Shown here in pieces: positions 13,771 to 19,477 of a stretch of 19,477 bases of DNA (position 1 is its first letter; each line of letters begins with the position of its first letter). The notes beneath the pieces are model-generated. The model had not been told where the DNA came from and did not search any database. It saw only the letters and a program-made list of their open reading frames with translations. The stretch comes from an uncultured Acetatifactor sp. (GTDB lineage Bacteria > Bacillota > Clostridia > Lachnospirales > Lachnospiraceae). The stretch covers positions 1 through 19,477 of the forward strand of contig CAJUJN010000079.1 in NCBI GenBank assembly GCA_910586775.1. Direction: 5' to 3'. Both the position numbers and the translations under genes were made by a program.

Positions 13771-15057
13771 ATGACAAAACAGGACATATCCGAAATCAAG
13801 AAACTCTTCACACCAAGAAACTGCTCCATCACCCGCATCTGCGGCTGCTATGTGGACGGAGAAAAGAATAAAAAGGCGGAACTGAAACAGGCATTTCTGG
13901 CGCTTCCCGAGGAGGAAATGTTCAAATATTTCGAAATCCTGAGAAAAGTCCTGTCCGGCACTCTGGGCAAAAATCTGCTGACGCTGGACTTTCCGCTGGC
14001 CCTTGAGATGGCCGGAATGGCAGCGGCCAGCCATACCGCTCCGGATATCTTTACAGATAATACAGCACCGGGCGAATCGCTTCCGGATGCTGCCGAATCC
14101 GGCAATCATCTTCCCCAGGCCGTTCTTTCGGATGAGACACTTCCCGGAGGCATTCCAAATGCCCATGAATTTCTGATGCGCCTGAAGGACAGCAAGCTGA
14201 AGGACGACGCCCTGTTGGAAGTATACTACGATAAGATTATCGAAAACTACGAGTATGTAGGCAATTATCTGATACTGGTAGTACACGATGTCTATGACGT
14301 GCCGGGTCGGACTACGGACGGTATCGATATGGACGATGCCTCCGACGAGATCTATGAGTACATATTATCCTGTATCTGCCCCGTGGAGCTGTCAAAACCG
14401 GGCTTAAGTTATGATGCGGAGGAAAACACCTTCCACAACCGCAACCGTGACTGGGTGGTCTCCCTCCCGGAGACAGGCTTCCTGTTCCCTGCCTTCAACG
14501 ACAGAGGCTCAGACATCCACAGTGTCCTCTATTATTCCAAAAATCCGGAAGAGCTGCGGGAATCATTCGTGGAACAGCTGTTGGGCTGTCCTCTTCCCAT
14601 GTCCGCAGAAAATCAGAAGGAAACTTTCCAGGCCCTGATTGAAGATACCCTGGGAGACGACTGCGGCATAGAGGTGGTGAAAAATATCCATGACAGGTTC
14701 ACGGAACTGGCCGAAGAACACAAGGAAGCACCGGAGCCCGTGATCCTGGATAAAAATGAAGTCAAGACCATCCTTGCCGACAGCGGCGTAGCCAATGACA
14801 AATTGTCGGAATTTGACCGGCACTATGATGAGACTGCCGGTGAAAATACTTCCCTGCTCATGAGCAATGTGATGAACACCAGAAGCTTCGAGGTCAAGAC
14901 GCCGGATGTGGTCATCAAGGTGAGCCCTGACCGCACGGATCTGATTGAAACGCGCAATATTGACGGCAGGGAGTGTCTGGTCATCGCCCTCGACGGCAAT
15001 GTGTCGGTAAACGGAATTGCGGTAAGAACAATTCCTGAAAGCGAAGAGGAAGAGTGA
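13771..15057 (+). CDS. DUF4317 family protein
   Basis: This 428-residue protein is recognised from family landmarks: TKQDISEIKKLFTPRNCSITRICGCYVDGEKNK at the N-terminus, LSGTLGKNLLTLDFP, LKDSKLKDDALLEVYYDKIIENYEYVGNYLIL in the middle, then YEYILSCICPVELSKPGL, RDWVVSLPETGFLFPAFNDRGSDIHSVLYY, and LLGCPLPMSAENQKETF. No function is established for DUF4317 and there is no signal or membrane segment. A loose Pro/Ala/Asp-rich insert lies at about residues 90-125. Two starts are possible: the ATG at 13759 with AAGGAA very close, and the ATG at 13771 with GAGG six bases upstream. The second fits the family N-terminus better. Downstream, a small TCAGGC/GCCTGA hairpin at 15080-15095 could weakly terminate both this and the convergent recombinase. 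Confidence 0.85.
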   Translation: MTKQDISEIKKLFTPRNCSITRICGCYVDGEKNKKAELKQAFLALPEEEMFKYFEILRKVLSGTLGKNLLTLDFPLALEMAGMAAASHTAPDIFTDNTAPGESLPDAAESGNHLPQAVLSDETLPGGIPNAHEFLMRLKDSKLKDDALLEVYYDKIIENYEYVGNYLILVVHDVYDVPGRTTDGIDMDDASDEIYEYILSCICPVELSKPGLSYDAEENTFHNRNRDWVVSLPETGFLFPAFNDRGSDIHSVLYYSKNPEELRESFVEQLLGCPLPMSAENQKETFQALIEDTLGDDCGIEVVKNIHDRFTELAEEHKEAPEPVILDKNEVKTILADSGVANDKLSEFDRHYDETAGENTSLLMSNVMNTRSFEVKTPDVVIKVSPDRTDLIETRNIDGRECLVIALDGNVSVNGIAVRTIPESEEEE

Positions 15058-15084
15058 TGTGCCCGACTGCCGGAGGCAATCAGG

Positions 15085-15685
15085 CTACTGCCTGAGTCTG
15101 TATCCTGCTTTTCTGTAAAAAGTAGAAACCGACATGTTACATTCTGTCGCAGCCTCCCTTCCCGTAATCTCCCCCGCCTCCCATCTCCCGCAGACCTGCT
15201 CGAAATTTTCCGACACGGGTTTGGGAGGCCTGCCGAACCTGACGCCGCGCTGCTTTGCTGCCTCGATGCCTTCTTTTTGCCGCTCCCTGATATTCTTCCG
15301 TTCATTTTCCGCCACGAAGGACAGCACCTGCAATACGATATCGCTTAAAAATGTTCCCATCAGGTCCTTCCCTCTTCTGGTGTCCAGCAGGGGCATGTCC
15401 AGCACCACGATGTCCACCTTTTTTCTTCTTGGTCAGCACCCGCCACTGCTCCAGCACTTCCTCGTAATTTCTGCCCAGACGGTCAATGCTCTTGATATAC
15501 AGTACATCATCCTGTTTCAGCCGTTTCAGCATACGCCTGTACATGGGACGCCGGAAGTCTTTGCCCGACTGCTTGTCCATATAAATATTCCCCTCCGGCA
15601 CCTGCACCGTATGCATTGCCATTATCTGTCTGTCTTCGTTCTGTTCGCTTGTACTCACACGCACATATCCATATAGAGTGCCCAT
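15085..15685 (-). pseudogene. Small serine recombinase (resolvase/invertase type), frameshifted
   Basis: Two adjacent frames together encode about 200 residues of a resolvase/invertase-type serine recombinase. The first, from the ATG at 15685 with AGGAG upstream, has GYVRVSTSEQNEDRQ with the nucleophilic serine at residue 11, DKQSGKDFRRPMY, and SIDRLGRNYEEVLEQW. The second carries VDIVVLDMPLLDTR, the long helix FVAENERKNIRERQKEGIEAAK, GVRFGRPPK and a C-terminal helix-turn-helix (ITGREAATECNMSVSTFYRK). The frame is lost at six A bases (15419-15424 on the complement); with five, the protein reads through as KKKKVDIVV. All catalytic landmarks are otherwise intact, so the break is recent, or it is a homopolymer sequencing error. 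No matching transposon or invertible segment is obvious nearby. The family cuts and rejoins DNA through a phosphoserine link. Confidence 0.85.
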
Positions 15686-15796
15686 TTTTTCTCCTGTTCC
15701 GCTTATTTTTCCAGTTCTGTTCCGGTTCCGCTGCTGCCTGCCCTCCCTATACCGGACTGGGTATGGAATTTCCGGCCGCTGCTGTTTTTGCATAAC

Positions 15797-15838
15797 AAAA
15801 AAGCAGGCCATATCATGTGTATCCACAATATGGTCTGC
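15797..15838 (-). terminator. Intrinsic terminator downstream of the ybaK-like gene
   Basis: On the minus strand GCAGACCATAT pairs with ATATGGCCTGC (one G-U pair) around a 14-base loop and is followed by six T bases. It starts 30 bases after the deacylase stop and isolates that gene from the recombinase. Confidence 0.88.
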
Positions 15839-15867
15839 CAGCCTGCCTCTCTCTGAATCTGTTATCC

Positions 15868-16353
15868 TTACTGCTCTCCGGCTTTAATCTTGCATACATC
15901 CACCCATCCCGCATATCCTGAGTATTTTTCCAGTTCCGGAATTGTCAGTTCTATTGCACTGTTCCCGCTGCCGCAGGCAGGGAATACCGTCTCAAAACGT
16001 TTTAATGATATATCCAGGTATACTGCAGTGCCTTCATTCACCGCAAACGGACATACCCCGCCTACCGCATGCCCTATCAGAGTTTCAGCATCTTCCGGCG
16101 AAAGCATCTTTGCCTTTGTACCAAACTGAGCTCTGTATTTGTGATTGTCAATTTTCACATCCCCGGCTGCAACCACAAGTATCGCATGGCCGTCTGCCAT
16201 AAAGGAAAGCGTCTTTGCGATACGCTGCGGCTCACAGTGCAGCGCGGCAGCAGCAAGCCCCACCGTAGCGCTGGACACATCAAATTCCAGGATTCTGCCT
16301 TCCATTCCGCATTCTTTGAAATATGCCCTTACTCTTTCTATTGCCATTTTCAT
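15868..16353 (-). CDS. YbaK/EbsC-family aminoacyl-tRNA deacylase
   Basis: YbaK-type proteins hydrolyse mischarged tRNA, typically Cys-tRNA(Pro), in the cytoplasm. The 161-residue protein covers the whole domain: the start MAIERVRAYFKECGME, SSATVGLAAAALHCEPQRIAKTLSF with the conserved lysine in IAKTL, ILVVAAGDVKIDNHKYRAQFG, MLSPEDAETLIGHAVGGVCPFAV and VYLDISLKRFETVFPACGS. GHAVGGVCPF is a hallmark of the family. The precise substrate cannot be told from sequence; other members edit Ala- or Ser-charged tRNAs. GAGGAG lies just before the ATG at 16353, and a second ATG two codons later would be at equally good spacing. It appears monocistronic, bounded by terminators on both sides. Confidence 0.9.
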   Translation of the reverse strand: MKMAIERVRAYFKECGMEGRILEFDVSSATVGLAAAALHCEPQRIAKTLSFMADGHAILVVAAGDVKIDNHKYRAQFGTKAKMLSPEDAETLIGHAVGGVCPFAVNEGTAVYLDISLKRFETVFPACGSGNSAIELTIPELEKYSGYAGWVDVCKIKAGEQ

Positions 16354-16453
16354 TCACTCCTCTCTGAAGTTATCATTTGTTTTTCCGGTCAGCGCAGCCT
16401 TAACAGAACATAATTTTTCCTTGGCAACCTATCAATATCAGGATTTTTCCGGC

Positions 16454-16498
16454 AAAAAAACTCGGAGAAAATCTGAAAAAGCCCATCCTCTCCGAGTT
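16454..16498 (-). terminator. Intrinsic terminator downstream of the three-gene cluster
   Basis: On the minus strand AACTCGGAGA and TCTCCGAGTT form a perfect ten-base-pair stem around a 20-base loop, followed by a run of seven T bases. It lies about 155 bases after the Sel1-like stop. The 300 bases between that stop and the deacylase gene (16354-16653) hold this terminator and a 61-codon frame (16438-16623) that runs through it and lacks a ribosome-binding site, so I do not call it a gene. Confidence 0.88.
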
Positions 16499-16653
16499 CT
16501 GACTCGCCTTCGAGATTCATCAACCCCATTGACGAACATTTTCACCTGTTGTGACAAAGTACTCAATGCTGCCTGAAGCTGCCATACAAATACACCGTCT
16601 TTATCGATACAGTTCTTTTCCATAAATTCTCATTTGCATATTTCCCTACTATT

Positions 16654-17388
16654 TTACGGCCTTATTCCCGATTTTGCAATCAAATTATGATAAATTTGAT
16701 ACAACTTCCGCATCCGGCTGCCCCACCTTTCCTGAAACTGAACGACTGTCTCAAACGGTATATGGAAATCAACTTCCTTTCCCGGCTCCGGCGGAATGTA
16801 TTCTCCCCGTCCATACTGGTAATAATGACCGTAATTCCGCCCCGCCAGTATCATGCCGCCGGAAAATGCTTTCTCAAACCAGGGGAGGCACTGTTTTATC
16901 TGCTGGCGTTTCCATTCGTTCCAGGCTCCCTTATTTGCAAAGTCACTTTCCTTGCGATCTTCGATCTCTATGATGTCCAGAAAATAATAGGTGTTCCCAA
17001 TCATGTACTGGCAGAAAGCGCAGCCGTTTTCGGCTTTTTCATAGATCACATCCCATGCTTCTTTTATGCTCTCAAAAGGCATGATCTCCTTAAGCTCCGG
17101 TGTCAGCATATCCATACGCAGCGCCCCCAGAACCGCAGCGGCGCTGCCCAGGGAGATTGCCTGATGGAGCATGGCATAGGCCGCCGCCTCGTTTTCTTCA
17201 AAGGGATGGTATTCCCAACTGTAGCAGGAACCGGAAAAGCAGCGGGAGAGGATATAGCAGGCATCCCCATCGTCTTCCTTTGCCGCAAGCAATAATGCGT
17301 CCGCCGCCGCTGTTGCCTTGTCGTTATCACAACAATAATAAAGATCCTCAATGGCCTGATCCACTACATCGCTAAAATACTTACCCAT
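16654..17388 (-). CDS. Sel1-like repeat protein of unknown function
   Basis: The 244-residue protein is helical and shows degenerate Sel1/TPR-like units. These are GDACYILSRCFSGS...NEAAAYAMLHQAISLGSAAAVLGA (41-90), AENGCAFCQYMIGNTYYF (about 137-154) and LPWFEKAFSGGMILAGRNYGHYYQYGRG (about 188-215). Sel1 repeats mediate protein-protein contacts. There is no signal peptide, so the protein is probably cytoplasmic. The C-terminal 35 residues (EVDFHIPFETVVQFQERWGSRMRK...) do not look like Sel1 repeats, so the protein may be shorter than a full solenoid. Its ATG overlaps the end of the upstream gene by eight bases, implying coupled translation and a shared task with that gene. The actual function is not recognisable. 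Confidence 0.7.
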   Translation of the reverse strand: MGKYFSDVVDQAIEDLYYCCDNDKATAAADALLLAAKEDDGDACYILSRCFSGSCYSWEYHPFEENEAAAYAMLHQAISLGSAAAVLGALRMDMLTPELKEIMPFESIKEAWDVIYEKAENGCAFCQYMIGNTYYFLDIIEIEDRKESDFANKGAWNEWKRQQIKQCLPWFEKAFSGGMILAGRNYGHYYQYGRGEYIPPEPGKEVDFHIPFETVVQFQERWGSRMRKLYQIYHNLIAKSGIRP

Positions 17389-18394
17389 GTTTCTTTTTTC
17401 CCTTTCTATTTGCTTTTTCTATCTGGCCGGTAATATCAGTCCAACCGTTCATTTCTTCAAAAACACCGGAATTCAAATAGTTGACCAACCAGAATTTCAC
17501 CTGCGTCACGGTTCCTTCTTTCGCCAGAAACCTGATATTCCCTTTTCCTGTGTTATTGCTACACCAGATCACCATCAGGTCATTCTGAACGCCGGGGAAG
17601 AAATCGATCGCCTGTGTTCCCCATTCCAGGAATACCTTTGTATATTTTCCCGCATGGATGCCGTCAATGGCCAGTTCCACATCTCTGGCGGAGAAAAAGG
17701 TATGTTCATCATGCCAGTTCTCTCCAAAAATCACCAGAAGCTGGCGCCAGTTCCGCATTTGGCCTTTCTGTTGTCTTTGAAGCTGCTGCCAGAAAGATTT
17801 TATGTGTTCCTCAATCTGCCGGGTATCGGCTTCGCTTTTCCCCGCCCCAGTCTCTTCTGTATTTCTCAAAGAATCTGGTTTGTTAAAATCAGCAACCGGC
17901 TCTGATTCCCCATCTGTATCTTCCGGGCTGCCCTCAGCTTCGCCAGGACAGATGCCGTTTTCCTCCCATTCGGTGTCCTCTTCCTCGTCGCCCTCGTCTT
18001 CATCGTCATATCCATTCTCTATTTTTTTCCACCCTGAAAGATCAGCGCTGCCAGTCAGGAGTTTTTCAAACCAGTCCTTTGCCTCGTCAAGCTCTGCACT
18101 TTTATGGTACGATTCATATCCACCTTTCGATTCGTCCAAAAATACCGTTAATCGAAAGAGTTGGTGATACATGCAGAAAATCTGGCTTACGTTCCCTATC
18201 TCCTGTACAGCAAAAGGAGGCAGGATCTGGAGTTTGAAAACGCCTCCTTTATCACTTTCCATTAAGCTTTCCATCTGTATTTGTAAAACCTCCACCGTTA
18301 CATTGGAAGTCCTGTTTCCGGCTGTATCTGTAAGGATAAACTGGCTCACTGGTGCCTGCTTTTGTCTTTTATCTGACCTCACCAGATCACGCAC
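17381..18394 (-). CDS. Hypothetical protein with acidic central linker
   Basis: I do not recognise this 337-residue protein. It appears to have two globular parts. The first (about 15-125) includes GGVFKLQILPPFAVQEIGNVSQIFCMYHQLFRLTVFLDE. The second (about 195-325) includes RNWRQLLVIFGENWHDEHTFFSARDVELAIDGI and LEWGTQAIDFFPGVQNDLMVIWCSNNTGKG. A very acidic linker (about 129-168, rich in Asp and Glu) and a charged helix separate them. The C-terminus is basic (NRKGKKKHG). No signal or membrane segment is present. The start is a GTG at 18394 placed directly behind GGGAGGGG, which is very tight; a GTG four codons on is an alternative. It is coupled to the Sel1-like gene by an eight-base overlap and follows the broken gene by 110 bases. 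Confidence 0.65.
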   Translation of the reverse strand: MRDLVRSDKRQKQAPVSQFILTDTAGNRTSNVTVEVLQIQMESLMESDKGGVFKLQILPPFAVQEIGNVSQIFCMYHQLFRLTVFLDESKGGYESYHKSAELDEAKDWFEKLLTGSADLSGWKKIENGYDDEDEGDEEEDTEWEENGICPGEAEGSPEDTDGESEPVADFNKPDSLRNTEETGAGKSEADTRQIEEHIKSFWQQLQRQQKGQMRNWRQLLVIFGENWHDEHTFFSARDVELAIDGIHAGKYTKVFLEWGTQAIDFFPGVQNDLMVIWCSNNTGKGNIRFLAKEGTVTQVKFWLVNYLNSGVFEEMNGWTDITGQIEKANRKGKKKHG

Positions 18395-18504
18395 CCCCTC
18401 CCAATATAAGAGGTGTCAGCCGCAGCCGTTTTCCTGTTCTGTCCTTTTTTCTCATAATCTGTTTCCTCACTGGCTCTCCTATTTTCTATCCGGCCAGCCT
18501 GTTT

Positions 18505-19157
18505 CTAAAATCCCACATGAAAAGCCAGGCCAGTCTGTTCTTGAACCTTTTCAAGCAAGTCGCTCCCCGCAGCCGTCTTTGTCAGCAGCATAAAACAGAC
18601 CGGCTCCTGCCCCAGAATCAACAAAGCGTCATGATTTTTGTGTACATATACCATTTGCAAAGGGAAATCGCCCAGACTGGTCAGTTCCGGATGGTCTGAA
18701 AGGGGCTTAAAATCATCCTTAATCCGGTCAGCTATCCTTTGGAAGTGCTCCTCTGAAAACTCTCCAGGGAAAAAATCACTGAACAGGCAGGTTCGATCAT
18801 CGGCGTGCTCACTCCATGACATCTCCTCCCATTCACGGATGGCATAGATTGCCAGGAACAGCCCATAAGCGTCCATGGCATGGTTAAACCTGGGTTCATG
18901 TTCCAGCTTATGAATGTTCAGGGGAGCGTGAATCAAAGGGATATTCAGCTTTTTCCAGTATTTCCGGTAAGCTGCCACAGCCTTTCGCTTTCTCTCCTCA
19001 TCCCTTCCTCACAGGCATCTGCCAGTTCATCCTCATATTCCCAGGCCGTGTCTTTTGGATCATTTTCATCCCATACATATAAGTCACCGGAAGATGAACC
19101 TTTTTTAATCCCGATGATATCCCCTTCTCCGGGAACAAGAAAAAATCCCACTGTCAT
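18505..19157 (-). pseudogene. Hypothetical gene broken by a single-base frameshift
   Basis: Two frames join at about 19002-19004. The upstream one reads MTVGFFLVPGEGDIIGIKKG...AWEYEDELADACEEG. The downstream one reads DEERKRKAVAAYRKYWKKLN...HAPLNIHKLEHEPRFNHAMDAYGLFLAIYAIREWEEM and ends GLAFHVGF. Adding one G to the GGG run at the junction restores a continuous protein of about 217 residues. I do not recognise the family, and no signal peptide or membrane segment is evident. The start at 19157 is uncertain: no ribosome-binding site precedes it, and the frame is open to an ATG at 19286 preceded by AGGAAA, but that extension runs through a strong hairpin. It is probably the first gene of the cluster with 17381-18394 and 16654-17388. 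The break may be real decay or a homopolymer sequencing error. Confidence 0.6.
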
Positions 19158-19232
19158 ACAAGAGAGGTATTGTGTCGATTCATGGAGTATGATAGATGCT
19201 TGAACTGATTGAAGCAGAATAAAACGTAATGT

Positions 19233-19280
19233 AAGCAGGCTTTTTCCTACTGAAAATGTGGGGAAAAGTCTGCTTTTTTG
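19233..19280 (+). terminator. Strong hairpin with T run, oriented as a plus-strand terminator
   Basis: AAGCAGGCTTTTTCC pairs with GGGGAAAAGTCTGCTT over 15 base pairs (two G-U) around a 13-base loop, and six T bases end the stem on the plus side. No plus-strand gene is visible upstream of it in this window. On the minus strand the bases after the stem (TTACATT) are a poor T tract. Confidence 0.6.
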
Positions 19281-19477
19281 TGCCATTTTCCTGTGAGGTA
19301 TTCAAAGTTTTTAATGACTACGCTGTGATGTTTCTGTTTATCAGTGTTAATTTTCAAGGATTTGAAGCATGTCCAACCTCAAAATGTATATCCTTTTCCC
19401 TTGCTTTCGCCCCCGAACAAGCAACTATCACTTTACGCCATTTTCACAACAAGCGTTATATAAAAGCACTTATCACG
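19281..19477. other. Right edge, no gene recognised
   Basis: I see no convincing reading frame, RNA gene or repeat in this AT-rich end. It presumably holds the promoter of the three-gene minus-strand cluster. Only weak candidates are present, such as TTGTTG and TGATAG 16 bases apart on the minus strand. Confidence 0.4.

Noticed and set aside
15419..15424. Programmed -1 frameshifting in the recombinase
   Set aside because: The A_AAA_AAG heptamer is not in the needed phase, and no stimulatory structure was identified; a homopolymer indel is simpler.
16438..16623. 61-codon minus-strand frame between the Sel1-like and ybaK-like genes
   Set aside because: It runs through the terminator stem and T run, and lacks a ribosome-binding site.
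1..19477. tRNA, rRNA, riboswitch or insertion-sequence ends
   Set aside because: I read both strands for cloverleaf-like blocks, T-box or known riboswitch cores, and paired terminal inverted repeats around the recombinase, and saw none that I could support.

Overview
The window looks like a chromosomal piece from a gut-type Clostridia, most likely Lachnospiraceae. Supporting signs are DUF4250 and DUF4317 proteins, an mscL remnant with a C-terminal zinc ribbon, AGGAGG ribosome-binding sites and moderate G+C. This placement rests on recognising families, not on a search. Most genes lie on the minus strand; only a cold-shock gene and the DUF4317 gene are on the plus strand.

Layout from left to right. 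Bases 1-1767 hold a small DUF4250 protein and a LytR-CpsA-Psr (LCP) cell-wall ligase, followed by the 200-base leader between LCP and clpB. Bases 1768-4476 hold the disaggregase ClpB with its promoter. Bases 4608-6760 hold a ZorA/ZorB-like (MotA/MotB-type) membrane motor pair with no Zorya effector gene beside it. Bases 6846-10730 hold a copper operon: a Cu(I)-exporting P-type ATPase with a CopZ-like domain fused at its C-terminus, and a CsoR repressor. Two copies of a perfect CsoR-type operator sit in the promoter. The motor genes follow the copper genes on the same strand with no visible terminator or strong promoter between them, so they may share the transcript.

Bases 10807-12042 hold a membrane-anchored EIIA(Glc)-like protein that lacks both phosphorylation histidines, and a divergent cold-shock gene with a long structured leader and a clear terminator. 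Bases 12058-13552 hold a TPR lipoprotein and a decayed mscL. Bases 13643-15057 hold a DUF4317 gene. Bases 15085-15685 hold a small serine recombinase broken by one extra A in a homopolymer. Bases 15868-16353 hold a YbaK-type tRNA-editing protein. Bases 16654-19157 hold three minus-strand genes of unknown role: one Sel1-like, one with an acidic linker, and one broken by a single-base frameshift.

The most interesting points are the orphan ZorAB-like motor and its possible copper-linked transcription, the CopA-CopZ fusion with its 36-bp repeat linker and possible internal start for free CopZ, a leader sequence shared by two unrelated genes, the histidine-less EIIA-like protein, and the uncharacterised three-gene cluster at the right end. 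No complete, clearly novel system could be proven from the sequence alone.
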